DNA of 26,098 nt from Candidatus Hecatellales archaeon (GCA_003662305.1 QMXU01000003.1:1-26098); one strand, 5' to 3'. Shown: positions 7,682 to 15,571, counted from the first letter of the stretch. The notes: generated by a model from the letters alone, not told the origin. Program-made: numbers and translations.

Positions 7682-8602
7682 TTAAACGTTAATTCCAGAC
7701 CTGTAAGCCATAAGCAGGTAGACGGTTACATCCAGCATGAACCTGCCGAACTTCTCCCTGGCAAAATTTCTGATGGCCTCTCCGCTTTGGAGCTTCCCGT
7801 TGAAGTAGTAGTGGGATATGGCTTTTCTGACGCCCAGGTCGTCGGCGGGGATCACGTTTAACCCCATGGAGGCGGCCATCACAAGCTCAGCCGACCACCT
7901 GCCTAAACCCTTGAAAGCCGTGAGGCAGCTGACTATTTCCTCCTGGCTCAGCTCGTGAAGCTCTTCAGGATTAAAGTTTCCCAGCGAAACCTCCTTAGAG
8001 AAACCTTTAATGTATTCAGCCTTTCTTCTGCTCAGCCCGCAGCCTCTAAGCTCTTCAACCTCTGCCTCTGCGAGGACCTTAGCCCTGGGGAAATCGTAGA
8101 CTTTCTCGCCTAGGAAAGAGGTGTGCTGGCCGAATCTTTCAACCAGGTTTGCCGTTAGGTGCTCAGCAACCCTCAGCGAGATTTGCTGCTGGATTATGGC
8201 TTTCACCACTCCCTCGTAAAGGTTTGCAGCCATAAGTCCTGCTCTGCCGAACCCGTGGAGGCTGCGTTTAACTTTTCTGAGAACCCTGTCTCCCTCCATA
8301 AACCTGTAGAGCTCACGCGGGTAGGCTATCCCGTGGAGGCGGAAAACGAGGTCTAGAAGCTTCTGCTTATGCTTCAACCCTGCGGGGGTTGTTGAAACCA
8401 GCAGTTTCGGTTTTTCAACGGTTCCCTGGAAGCTGACCATCACCGGGATGAGGCTTCCGCCGATTCTGAAAGCCCTGAACCATCTTCCTTCCTTAGCGAA
8501 GGCGGGGGTAGGCCTTCCAGGCAGAACGTTAAACTTAAGCTTGAGATTCCAGTTGAAGGGGAAGCTTAAAGGAAGAATCCACTGTTCAGCCTTCAACCAC
8601 AC
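7682..8602 (-). CDS. AlkA-type DNA glycosylase (HhH-GPD superfamily)
   Basis: Base-excision repair glycosylase, probably removing alkylated purines such as 3-methyladenine. 306 residues: an N-terminal beta-rich AlkA_N-like region (about 1-115), then the helical HhH-GPD domain. Seen: AIIQQQISLRVAE (135-147, the family's substrate-pocket helix), CGLSRRKAEYI (188-198), the helix-hairpin-helix LTAFKGLGRWSAELV (227-241), and IPADDLGV (251-258) with the catalytic Asp (D254/D255). The position before the hairpin glycine is not the Ogg-type catalytic Lys arrangement, and no C-terminal 4Fe-4S cysteine loop exists, which excludes Nth/MutY. It starts with GTG at 8602; the nearby ATG is out of frame. Confidence 0.85.
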   Translation of the reverse strand: MWLKAEQWILPLSFPFNWNLKLKFNVLPGRPTPAFAKEGRWFRAFRIGGSLIPVMVSFQGTVEKPKLLVSTTPAGLKHKQKLLDLVFRLHGIAYPRELYRFMEGDRVLRKVKRSLHGFGRAGLMAANLYEGVVKAIIQQQISLRVAEHLTANLVERFGQHTSFLGEKVYDFPRAKVLAEAEVEELRGCGLSRRKAEYIKGFSKEVSLGNFNPEELHELSQEEIVSCLTAFKGLGRWSAELVMAASMGLNVIPADDLGVRKAISHYYFNGKLQSGEAIRNFAREKFGRFMLDVTVYLLMAYRSGINV

Positions 8603-8628
8603 CAGCCATTAACAGTTCAATGGAGACT

Positions 8629-8922
8629 TCAGCCGCCTCCGAAGGCTGGCAGAATGGCTACGGTGTTCCCGTTCTTTAAGGGTGCTTTAAGGCCTCCCAG
8701 CAGGGCTATGCTTTTCCCGTCCACCATTACTATAAGGTTCGGCCGGACCTCACCTTTCTCGAAGACGTATTCTACAAACTTCGGGCCGTAGCGTCTTGAA
8801 AGGCTGTCTAAGAGCTCGCCTACGGTGGCCTTTGCCGGAAGCCTCACAGCCTCCTCCCTCTTACCTGTAATGTCCCTCAGCGTAGTGAAGAATTCAACTT
8901 TAACCTTCACGTATTCTTCCAA
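8629..8922 (-). CDS. MoaD/ThiS-like ubiquitin-fold sulfur carrier (SAMP-like)
   Basis: A 97-residue beta-grasp protein: VKVEFFTTLRDITGKREEAVRL, then TVGELLDSLSRRYG, then LIVMVDGKS, and a C-terminal LPAFGGG ending in the Gly-Gly needed for adenylation and thiocarboxylate formation. Proteins like this carry sulfur for molybdopterin or tRNA thiolation, or act as archaeal ubiquitin-like modifiers (SAMPs). The choice cannot be made here because no MoaE, E1 or MoaA lies nearby. The frame is open far upstream, but that part overlaps rps15 and is not conserved. I chose the TTG at 8922 because GGTGAGG sits 8 nt before it; a GTG at 8910 is an alternative. Confidence 0.85.
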   Translation of the reverse strand: MEEYVKVKVEFFTTLRDITGKREEAVRLPAKATVGELLDSLSRRYGPKFVEYVFEKGEVRPNLIVMVDGKSIALLGGLKAPLKNGNTVAILPAFGGG

Positions 8923-8997
8923 GGGGGAAGCCTCACCATTAAACCTAGAAGGGACATCAGGTCTTCTTAAGAATTTCCCGTGGTGAAGCCTAAAATT

Positions 8998-9005
8998 CTT
9001 ATAAG
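8998..9005 (+). promoter_or_regulatory. TATA-like box and ribosome binding site for rps15
   Basis: CTTATAAG is centred about 27 nt before a predicted start near 9028. An AGGAGAGG ribosome binding site at 9031-9038 precedes the ATG at 9047 by 8 nt, giving a short leader of about 19 nt. This is the likely promoter of the rps15-DHH-pcc1-serS2 cluster. Confidence 0.5.
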
Positions 9006-9046
9006 GAACCCGTCCTTTTATTTTCCGCTTAGGAGAGGCCTTAGAG

Positions 9047-9496
9047 ATGGCACGCATCCACACCCATAGGAGGGGAAGCTCGCATTCAACCAGGCCTGTG
9101 GGCAGGAGACCTCCCTCCTGGTGCAACTACAAGCCTGAAGAGGTTGAAGCCTTAGTGGTCAAGCTTGCCAAGGAAGGACGGCCTCCCAGCGAGATAGGCA
9201 TCATCCTGAGAGACCAGTACGGCATACCGCTGGTTAAACCCATAACAGGGAAAAGCATCATGGAAATCCTGGAGGAGGCAGGGCTTGCCTTGAGGATTCC
9301 GGAGGACCTGGCGAACCTACTTGAGAAGCAGAAGCAGATGGTTAGACACTTGGAGAAGCATAGGGGAGACAAGAAGAATGTTCACAGCCTTCAACTGCTT
9401 GAGTCACGCATCCACCGGCTTATAAAATATTACAGGAGGCTTAACAGGCTTCCACCGGACTTCAAGTATAAGCCTGTCTCAGCAACCTTCATGTAA
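9047..9496 (+). CDS. rps15: 30S ribosomal protein uS15
   Basis: Small-subunit protein binding the central domain of 16S rRNA. 149 residues, with the archaeal/eukaryotic (eukaryotic S13) N-terminal extension MARIHTHRRGSSHSTRPVG followed by P-SW, the EVEALVVKLAKEG-P-SEIG segment and GIILRDQYGIP. The universal S15 core is HLEKHRGDKKNVHSLQLLESRIHRLIKYYRRLNRLP, ending FKYKP. This is full length. It heads a cluster continuing 32 nt later into a DHH nuclease, an order common in archaea. Confidence 0.97.
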   Translation: MARIHTHRRGSSHSTRPVGRRPPSWCNYKPEEVEALVVKLAKEGRPPSEIGIILRDQYGIPLVKPITGKSIMEILEEAGLALRIPEDLANLLEKQKQMVRHLEKHRGDKKNVHSLQLLESRIHRLIKYYRRLNRLPPDFKYKPVSATFM

Positions 9497-9528
9497 ATTC
9501 AAATTCTCCGTTAAAGGTTGAAGCTGCT

Positions 9529-10968
9529 ATGGCCGGCAGGGTTGAAGAGTTCTTTAAAGCTTGCAGCCAGGCTGGGAGGGTTCTGGCGTCCCATGTTGAA
9601 AGCTACGGGTTCATACCCATTTTCACCCATGACGACCCTGACGGCCTGACAGCCGGAGCCATTATAGGGCAAGCCGTTAGAAGGCTTGGAGGCTGCTTTC
9701 ACATTAGGGTTCTAGACCGGGTTACCGAGCCCCTTATAAGAGAAATTGAGGGTTCGGCAGGCCACAGCCTGTACGTTTTCAGCGAGATTGGAAGTGGATA
9801 CGTTGACCTGCTTAAGCCCTTAACCTCGAAAGGGGAAATCCTCGTTTTAGACCATCACAAGCCCTTGGAAGACGTGGAATACCCGAAGCTAACCCATGTT
9901 AACCCCCACCATTACGGTATCGACGGAGCCAGCGAGATTAGCGGTTCAGCGGTATGCTACTTCACAGCTAGAAGCATAGACAGTGAAAACGTGGACTTGG
10001 CCCCCCTGGCAGTCATCGGAGCCCTGGGAGACCTTCAAGATAAAGACTACGGGAGGAAGCTTGCCGGCCTCAACCTTCAGGTGGTTGAAGACGCTAGGGA
10101 AGCCGGCCTGCTTACGGTGTCCACAGACCTAATGTTCTACGGCAGGGAGACCAGGCCTATCCACAAGGCTATAGCCTCCACCATGAACCCTTTCATCCCC
10201 GGGCTAAGCGGAGCCGAAGACCAGTGCTACGGCTTCCTAGTAAACCTCGGGATAAAACTCAGGGAGAACGAGAGGTGGAGAACGCCTGCGGAGTTAACCC
10301 ACGAGGAAAAAGAGAAAATTTTCTCTGAAATCACCGCTTACCTGGCTTCTAAAGGCTTCAAGTCAGCCTCCATCTTCCAGCTTATAGGCGAAGTGTACAC
10401 ACTGGTCCAGGAGGATAAGCTTACACCTCTAAGGGATGGAAGAGAATACGCCTCCCTTCTCAACGCCTGCTCGAAAATGGAGAAGCCCGGGCTGGCTCTC
10501 TCCCTATGCTTCGGCGAGAGAGGTGAAACGCTAGAGGAGGCGCAGAAGCTTTTTAACGAGTACAGGCGAGCCATATCTGAAGCCATAAACAGGCTGCTGG
10601 AAGAAAAGGACAGGGTGAAAGCCTTGGAGAACATATACCTGGTTGAGGGCTACGGGCTTGTAGACGAGCGTAAGCTCAGCCCTGTGGCAAGCCTTCTATC
10701 CTCCTCTGACACGCTGGGGCAGGACAGACCAATGATGGTCGTAACCGAAACCGGGGAGGGCGAAGTGAAGGTTTCAGCTCGAACCAGCCGGACTCTGGCA
10801 AGCAGAGGAGTAAACCTCGGCGAAATTTTAAGGGTGGCAGCTGAAGCTGTTGGAGGCAGAGGGGGAGGGCACAGCGTAGCTGCGGGGGCAACCCTTCCAA
10901 GAGAGGCCTTTGAAGAATTCCTCGAGAAGGTTAAGCTTATGGTCGGGGAGAGCCTTGGGAAAGGCTGA
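9529..10968 (+). CDS. DHH-family phosphoesterase, archaeal RecJ-like (GAN-type) nuclease
   Basis: A 479-residue single-strand exonuclease/phosphoesterase candidate of the archaeal RecJ-like family, some members of which (GAN) bind GINS in the replisome or act on RNA. Metal-binding motifs are intact: FTHDDPDGLTAG (32-43, H34, D35, D36, D38), LDHHKP (107-112, the DHH motif) and GALGD (164-168). The C-terminal DHHA1 domain shows GGRGGGHSVAAGATLP. The ATG lies 32 nt after rps15 and follows AAAGGTTGA. Its 3' end overlaps the start of the Pcc1-like gene. Replication-fork processing is likely but not provable from sequence. Confidence 0.9.
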   Translation: MAGRVEEFFKACSQAGRVLASHVESYGFIPIFTHDDPDGLTAGAIIGQAVRRLGGCFHIRVLDRVTEPLIREIEGSAGHSLYVFSEIGSGYVDLLKPLTSKGEILVLDHHKPLEDVEYPKLTHVNPHHYGIDGASEISGSAVCYFTARSIDSENVDLAPLAVIGALGDLQDKDYGRKLAGLNLQVVEDAREAGLLTVSTDLMFYGRETRPIHKAIASTMNPFIPGLSGAEDQCYGFLVNLGIKLRENERWRTPAELTHEEKEKIFSEITAYLASKGFKSASIFQLIGEVYTLVQEDKLTPLRDGREYASLLNACSKMEKPGLALSLCFGERGETLEEAQKLFNEYRRAISEAINRLLEEKDRVKALENIYLVEGYGLVDERKLSPVASLLSSSDTLGQDRPMMVVTETGEGEVKVSARTSRTLASRGVNLGEILRVAAEAVGGRGGGHSVAAGATLPREAFEEFLEKVKLMVGESLGKG

Positions 10969-11233
10969 GGTTAAGATTGAAGCTAAAATCATGGTAGACT
11001 TTGGAAGCGTAAGGACGGCTGAGGCTGTAGCTTCAGCTGTAAGCCCCGACAACAGGCCTCTCCCCCGAGGGCTTAAAGTTGAAACTTGGAGGGAGAAGGG
11101 AAAACTTTTAGGAGTGGTTAAATGTTCTAGGGGTGTTAAAACCTTCCTTTCAACCCTAGACGACCTGCTTGCAGGCGTTCAAACAGCTGAGAAGGCTGTG
11201 GAGATGGTTAAAGGTGAAACCCGTAAAGGTTAG
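10955..11233 (+). CDS. pcc1: KEOPS complex Pcc1-like subunit
   Basis: About 92 residues with the Pcc1/CTAG alpha-beta layout: an initial strand (VKIEAKIMVDFGS), a helix with TAEAVASAVSPDN, then strand-turn LKVETWREKGKLLGVVKCS and a final helix VKTFLSTLDDLLAGVQTAEKAV. Pcc1 is the dimerisation subunit of KEOPS, which makes the t6A37 modification of ANN-decoding tRNAs. The frame is open from 10910, but the first residues only mirror the overlapping DHH gene. I chose the TTG at 10955 behind GGGGAG, overlapping the DHH stop (10966-10968) by 14 nt. The other KEOPS genes are not in this window. Confidence 0.75.
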   Translation: MGKAEVKIEAKIMVDFGSVRTAEAVASAVSPDNRPLPRGLKVETWREKGKLLGVVKCSRGVKTFLSTLDDLLAGVQTAEKAVEMVKGETRKG

Positions 11234-12788
11234 GATGACGCTTACATGCCACATAAACCTGAGCAGGGAGACACCTGAAAGCGCAGGCCTCATAGGCGAG
11301 CTGGTGGAGAAAGCCAACCGGGAGGCTTTTCTCAGAGGAGTTTCAGAAGCCCACAGGGATGAGGCAGCCAGGATAGAAGAGTGGAAGCTTGAAGGCCCAC
11401 GGCTGACGGTTGAATTATCCTCCGGCTCGAAGGTTAGAGCCCCATCAGCCGTCTTACGCTTCAGAAAGCTGCTTGCCGAAGAGTTAGGCAGAAAATTCAG
11501 GGTTGGAGTGCGAGGGGTTGAAGTCCCAAGGCTGACCATTAAGCTTGAAGGTTTAAAAGTTGGAGAAGAAGCCCTCCGCAAAATTCGAAGCCTCGAATAT
11601 GTTGGAGAAGCTGGCGTTGAAGGGGAAACGTTGACTTTAAACCTTAACCCGCTGGGTGAAGCTGAGCTTAGACGCAACGCTGTGGACAGGCTTTTAGGGC
11701 TTGTCCTGAAGCTGGCTGAGGAAGCTGAAAAGCCGCAGTCCGTTGAAGTTCACCCAGTGGTCATGCAGGGCCCCCAGCGCCCAGTGAAGTTCCGGGGAGA
11801 CCCTGCAAGAGAGGCTGTTAAGCTCGGATGGGTTAAAGAGTTCCCAGGCCGCGGCCAGTGGGTTTACACTCCTCCCTACGTGAGGCTTCTGGAGGCTGTC
11901 GAGCAAATCCTCGTGGAGGAAGTTGCCGAGAAGCTTGGGTTCCAGCCTTTCCTGCTTCCGAAGCTTATCCCGCTGGAGGTTATGCGGAGGATGCCGGGCT
12001 ACCTGGAAGAAATCCCTGAAGGCATGTACTATGTTTGCCCTCCACCCAGGGACCCTGAAGCCTTCTCACGGTTCAAGCAGGCTTTAAGGGTTACCGGAAC
12101 TGTTAGAAGAGAGCTTCTGAGGGAGGCCTTAAAGGAGCCTGACTACGTGCTGGCTCCAGCCCAGTGTGAACCCTTCTGGAACCTTTTCAGCCATGAAACC
12201 TTGAGGCTGGAGGACCTGCCCTACAAGTTCTATGACAGAGCTGGCTGGACATACCGGTGGGAGGGGGGAGGCGTTGAAGGCCTGGTACGCGTTCAAGAGT
12301 TTCGAAGAGTCGAACTCGTATATTTCGGAAGCCCGGACCAGGTGGTGGAGATTCGAGACCAGGTTAGAGATGAAATCGTGAGGGTGGCGGACAAGCTTTT
12401 GGAGATGGAGTGGAGGGTTGTAGCAGCCTTACCCTTCTACATGCGTGGAGGCGAAGTAGGCGACATATCTGAAAGCCGGAACGTAGCCGCCTACGACCTG
12501 GAAATCTACCTGCCCTACCGTGGTGAAAGAGACAGGGCTGAATGGCTTGAAATAGCCGGATGCTTCGTCCACAAGGACAAGTTCGTGAAAAGCTTCAGCA
12601 TCAGGGAGTCGAGAAACAGGCCGCTCTGGACCGGGTGCACAGGTCTTGGAGTAACCAGGTGGGTGGCAGCCTTCCTGGCAACCCACGGCTTCAACCCTGA
12701 AAGCTGGCCTGAACCGGTAAAAAGAAGATTCAAAGAATACAGGATGCCCAGAAGCCTCCAGTGGCCTAAAGGACTTGAAGAAGCCTAA
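11214..12788 (+). CDS. serS: Seryl-tRNA synthetase, methanogen-type (type 2)
   Basis: Charges tRNA-Ser with serine. This is the rare zinc-dependent SerRS2, not the common type with a long coiled-coil arm. Numbered from the GTG at 11214 (524 residues), the N-terminal tRNA-binding domain contains EEWKLEGPRLTVELSSGSKVR and LLAEELGRKFRVGVRGVE. The catalytic core has DPAREAVKLGWVK...GRGQWV, YYVCPPPRDP, APAQCEPFW, RVQEFRRVE and TGCTGLGVTRWV. By comparison with the Methanosarcina barkeri enzyme from memory, the zinc ligands Cys/Glu/Cys are C318, E367 and C475, all present. The GTG follows GGAG by 10 nt and overlaps pcc1 by 20 nt. An ATG at 11235 is the alternative. The 3' end overlaps eL15 by 4 nt, convergent. 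Confidence 0.93.
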   Translation: MKPVKVRMTLTCHINLSRETPESAGLIGELVEKANREAFLRGVSEAHRDEAARIEEWKLEGPRLTVELSSGSKVRAPSAVLRFRKLLAEELGRKFRVGVRGVEVPRLTIKLEGLKVGEEALRKIRSLEYVGEAGVEGETLTLNLNPLGEAELRRNAVDRLLGLVLKLAEEAEKPQSVEVHPVVMQGPQRPVKFRGDPAREAVKLGWVKEFPGRGQWVYTPPYVRLLEAVEQILVEEVAEKLGFQPFLLPKLIPLEVMRRMPGYLEEIPEGMYYVCPPPRDPEAFSRFKQALRVTGTVRRELLREALKEPDYVLAPAQCEPFWNLFSHETLRLEDLPYKFYDRAGWTYRWEGGGVEGLVRVQEFRRVELVYFGSPDQVVEIRDQVRDEIVRVADKLLEMEWRVVAALPFYMRGGEVGDISESRNVAAYDLEIYLPYRGERDRAEWLEIAGCFVHKDKFVKSFSIRESRNRPLWTGCTGLGVTRWVAAFLATHGFNPESWPEPVKRRFKEYRMPRSLQWPKGLEEA

Positions 12789-13282
12789 ACTTGGACGTGG
12801 ACTACTGTTTTCCCACGGTTTTTTCCGCATATCCAGTTTATTTTAGGGTCGTTTCTGATGGCTGGATGGTGGGGGTCTGCCAAGATTACTTCGAACCATC
12901 GGTAGCGTCCGTCGGCAGCCACCTCGTAGCTGTTCAGAACTTCAAGGTTCGGAAACTTCTTGGCAACCCTTTCCTCAGCTATCTGCCTTATGCTTTTCGC
13001 CCCGGTAACCTTTTTTACACCCATACGTTTGGGGCGGCGTCCTGCCCTCGGACGTCTACGTTTGAAGCCTCCTCTGGGAACTCTAACCCTCACGACCACG
13101 TAGCCCTGCTTGGCTCTCCAGCCTAGGGCTCTGGCTCTTGGAAGCCTCGTAGGCCTTTCAACCCTGGCTATGGCTGGACCCCTACGCCAGCGGATAAGCT
13201 TCTGCCTTAAAGACTCTTTCAAATCGGGGTTTCTGCCGGCGCTCCTCCAAAGCTGTGAAAGATAAGCGTAGGCTCCAGGCAT
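12785..13282 (-). CDS. rpl15e: 50S ribosomal protein eL15 with atypical C-terminus
   Basis: Large-subunit protein shared by archaea and eukaryotes. Residues 1-153 are canonical: IRWRRGPAIARVERPTRLPRARALG, AKQGYVVVRVRVPRGGFKRRRP, AGRRPKRMGVKKVTGAKSIRQIAEE, then KFPNLEVLNSYEVAADGRYRWFEVI and DPHHPAIRNDPKINWIC. The family normally continues with R-G-R-x-F-R-G-L-T-S-A-G-K and a basic tail to about 190 residues. Here it reads NRGKTVVHVQV and stops at 165, so roughly 25-30 conserved basic residues are absent. The stop lies inside the 3' end of the convergent serS2. A CTTTAAGCC box about 27 nt before the ATG suggests a nearly leaderless transcript. Confidence 0.93.
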   Translation of the reverse strand: MPGAYAYLSQLWRSAGRNPDLKESLRQKLIRWRRGPAIARVERPTRLPRARALGWRAKQGYVVVRVRVPRGGFKRRRPRAGRRPKRMGVKKVTGAKSIRQIAEERVAKKFPNLEVLNSYEVAADGRYRWFEVILADPHHPAIRNDPKINWICGKNRGKTVVHVQV

Positions 13283-13335
13283 CAGTCTAACACCAAATCC
13301 TTGAAAGGCTTAAAGGGTTAAAGAAGTGGAAGCTT

Positions 13336-13342
13336 AAAAAAA
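13336..13342 (-). terminator. Oligo-T run after serA
   Basis: Seven consecutive T on the minus strand, starting 9 nt past the serA stop. Archaeal RNA polymerase terminates at such U-runs without a hairpin. It would separate serA transcription from eL15 downstream, which has its own TATA-like element. Confidence 0.4.
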
Positions 13343-13351
13343 TTGTGGACT

Positions 13352-14272
13352 TTAAGCCTGCTTGAAGAATTCTATCACCTTTCTGGCTGCGGTTATGGAG
13401 GCAAGCTTCTGGGCTTCCGAGGTTTGCGCTCCGATGTGGGGGGTGCAGACGACGTTTGGCAGGGAGAGAAGCTCCATGTTCCTCGGAGGCTCCTCCTCGT
13501 AGACGTCTAGGCCTGCTCCTCCAAGTCTTCCCGATTTAAGGGCTGCCAGCAGCGCCCGCTCGTCTACTATGGCTCCTCTGGAAGTGTTTATGAGGATGGC
13601 TCCAGGCTTCATGAGGGCTATCTCTTTTTCACCTATCATGTGACGGGTTTCAGGCGTTAAAGGCACGTGGATGCTTACGATGTCGGCTTCGGAGAGAAGC
13701 CTCTCCAGGGAGACAACGGGCTCGCAGCTGTACATCTGCGCATACTCGCTTCTGTCGACGACGTCGTAGAAGATTACCCTCATATCCATGGCACGGCATG
13801 TCTTGGCTACCAGGCAGCCTATTCTGCCAAGCCCTATGATGCCGAGGGTTTTACCTCTGAGTTCCAGCCCTACAAACTTCTCCTTGCTCCACCCTCCACT
13901 CTTAACCATGCGGTCGGCTTCCGGAAGCCTCCTTGCAACAGCCAGCATGAGGGCGACGGTAAGCTCGGCTACGGCGAAGGAGACAGCTTCAGGCGTGTTT
14001 TCAACTTTAACTCCTAACTCTCCAGCAGCCTTCAGGTCTACGTTATCCAGTCCAACCCCGGCTCTAACCACAAGTTTAAGGTTGGAGGCAGCTTCAAGGA
14101 TTTCCCTGGTCACCTTGGTTTTGCTTCGAACCAGTAGGGCGTCGCATTCTTTGACAGCCTCCTTAAGCTGCTCGGGGCTAAGGTTAAGCTTCACATCCAC
14201 GTCGAAGCCTTCCTGCCTCAGAAGCTTCAGCCCCTCCTCACCAAGCCTGTCCGAAACGAGAACTTTAACCAT
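13352..14272 (-). CDS. serA: D-3-phosphoglycerate dehydrogenase (short form)
   Basis: First step of phosphorylated serine biosynthesis: 3-phosphoglycerate to 3-phosphohydroxypyruvate with NAD. 306 residues, with the D-2-hydroxyacid dehydrogenase fold: substrate-side NLKLVVRAGVGLDNVDL, Rossmann GLGRIG (147-152) with FYDVVDR (acidic D170 for NAD), catalytic Arg in INTSRGAIVDE (R232), Glu in YEEEPP (about E261) and His in CTPHIGAQT (H279). It lacks the ACT and ASB regulatory domains of long SerA, so serine feedback inhibition is not expected by that route. The ATG at 14272 is chosen because GGAGGG sits 6 nt upstream. A TTG two codons earlier would abut that site. Confidence 0.9.
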   Translation of the reverse strand: MVKVLVSDRLGEEGLKLLRQEGFDVDVKLNLSPEQLKEAVKECDALLVRSKTKVTREILEAASNLKLVVRAGVGLDNVDLKAAGELGVKVENTPEAVSFAVAELTVALMLAVARRLPEADRMVKSGGWSKEKFVGLELRGKTLGIIGLGRIGCLVAKTCRAMDMRVIFYDVVDRSEYAQMYSCEPVVSLERLLSEADIVSIHVPLTPETRHMIGEKEIALMKPGAILINTSRGAIVDERALLAALKSGRLGGAGLDVYEEEPPRNMELLSLPNVVCTPHIGAQTSEAQKLASITAARKVIEFFKQA

Positions 14273-14310
14273 TTTCAACCCTCCAAACCCAAGATAGAAG
14301 GCAACCGCAA

Positions 14311-14334
14311 CCGTTTAAAACCCTTAAGTATAAA
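14311..14334 (-). promoter_or_regulatory. Promoter region of serA
   Basis: On the minus strand, GTTTTAAACGG (14312-14322 region) is centred about 27 nt before a predicted start near 14289, leaving a 17-nt leader that contains the GGAGGG ribosome binding site (14279-14284). A second AT-rich box, TTTATACTTA (about 14325-14334), lies just upstream. The 12-mer 14311-14322 recurs exactly at 26056-26067. Confidence 0.45.
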
Positions 14335-14348
14335 TGTGAGGATGAAAG

Positions 14349-15551
14349 CTAAACTCTAGCCTTTGATGAAACAATTTTTATAACGTCACGGTGGCGGAGC
14401 TGGTAGTTTTCGCCAAGCCTCCGCTTGGAGCGTGCTTCAACCGCATGTATGAAGCCTTCCGCAAGCTCGCTGTGGATTAGGGCTGCCAGCTGTCTGGCTG
14501 TGGTTCCGTCAGGAACAAGATAGCAGTCTGGGAGAACCCTCCCCTCATGGTCGGTAAGCTTTTCCACATCCTCCACGGGGAAGACGGCTATGCGACGTAG
14601 GAGGCTGAAAATCGCCGTGTTCACAGCCTTCTGAACGCCCGTTGAACCATGGCGGCTTAAAACCTTCTCCCTCACCAGGTTCAAAGCCTGCTGCTGCTTC
14701 TGCGTGAGGCTTTCCGGCTTGAGGATTTTGAAGTCTGAGCTTCCAGGCTTGTAGTCTATCAGCCCTTTTTCGCCGGCCTTTCTGAGGGCCAGTTCAGCCT
14801 CGGCGCAGCAGGCAACAACCGGGTATCCTGAAGTTTTAAGCCTTTCCAAGTTGTCTTCAGCTGGCTCTAGGTCTACCTTGTTCGCCACTATCAGAAGCGG
14901 TTTGGCAAGTCTTCTAACCCTGCCAGCGAAGGCTTGAAGCTCTTTTTCACCCCACAGGCTGGGCTTCTTAGAAGCCAGATCCGCCTCTTCTAAAGCCTTA
15001 ACTATGGATGGCTTCTCCACTTGGAGTCCGCTTAGCTTTTCAGCCAGCAGTGAGGGCAGGGGCTCCCTGAGCATTTCAGCCCTCCTAGCGATTCTATCCC
15101 AGTCCTTCCTTAAAACCTGGTAGAACCACATGTCGAATTCTTCGTCGAGAAATTTGATGTCTTCTAGAGGGTCGAAGCTTCCAGGCTTTACCGGTCTTCC
15201 TTCAGCGTCCGTTGAGCCGGAGGCGTCGACCACCAGCATGAGAGCGTCAGCCCTTCTAACCTCGTCTAGGAACTGGTTTCCAAGCCCTCTCCCCTGCCAT
15301 GCCCCTGGAACAAGCCCCGGGCAGTCCACCAGCTTAACGGGCACGAAGCGTATGCCCCCCGTGCAGGCTGAACCCACCGGCTGGTCTTCAACACCGAACT
15401 CACGGCATACGCACTCGAGGGTTGCATAGGTTACGCCTAGGTTGGCATTGGTGGTTGTGAAAGGGTAGTTGGCTATGGGAACCATGGCGAGGGTTGCGGC
15501 AGCGAAAAAAGTGCTTTTACCCACGTTAGGCTTGCCCGTGAGACCCAGCAT
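14349..15551 (-). CDS. YchF/OLA1-like (Ygr210-type) TRAFAC GTPase
   Basis: A 400-residue Obg-related GTPase. P-loop GKPNVGKST at residues 6-14 almost at the N-terminus, G2 threonines FTTTNANLGV (31-40), G3 VDCPGLVPGA (75-84) and G4 NKVD (224-227), followed by a C-terminal TGS domain (VFPVEDVEKLTDHEGRVLPD ... RHRDVIKI). A helical segment of about 80 residues separates G3 and G4. The intact NKVD predicts GTP specificity, unlike bacterial YchF and human OLA1, which have a changed G4 and prefer ATP. These proteins associate with ribosomes, but the exact role is unknown. An in-frame TGA upstream forces the ATG at 15551. Confidence 0.88.
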   Translation of the reverse strand: MLGLTGKPNVGKSTFFAAATLAMVPIANYPFTTTNANLGVTYATLECVCREFGVEDQPVGSACTGGIRFVPVKLVDCPGLVPGAWQGRGLGNQFLDEVRRADALMLVVDASGSTDAEGRPVKPGSFDPLEDIKFLDEEFDMWFYQVLRKDWDRIARRAEMLREPLPSLLAEKLSGLQVEKPSIVKALEEADLASKKPSLWGEKELQAFAGRVRRLAKPLLIVANKVDLEPAEDNLERLKTSGYPVVACCAEAELALRKAGEKGLIDYKPGSSDFKILKPESLTQKQQQALNLVREKVLSRHGSTGVQKAVNTAIFSLLRRIAVFPVEDVEKLTDHEGRVLPDCYLVPDGTTARQLAALIHSELAEGFIHAVEARSKRRLGENYQLRHRDVIKIVSSKARV

Positions 15552-15571
15552 AGGCGTTAACAGCCCTCACT

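Noticed and set aside
8923..9126. Long N-terminal extension of the MoaD-like frame on the minus strand
   Set aside because: It overlaps the 5' end of rps15 and its promoter, has no family similarity, and a TTG with a GGTGAGG site starts the conserved domain at 8922.
11169..11213. Upstream extension of the serS2 frame
   Set aside because: It lies fully within the pcc1-like gene, and the GTG at 11214 has a Shine-Dalgarno site and matches the known N-terminus length of SerRS2.
11169..12788. First idea that the synthetase gene was an archaeal ThrRS
   Set aside because: The APAQCEPFW, RVQEFRRVE and TGCTG motifs and the N-terminal domain match type 2 SerRS; the ThrRS editing domain is absent.
12429..12830. 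A 133-codon open frame on the minus strand, opposite serS2
   Set aside because: It is antisense to conserved synthetase motifs. It also does not restore the missing eL15 tail when read from the eL15 frame.
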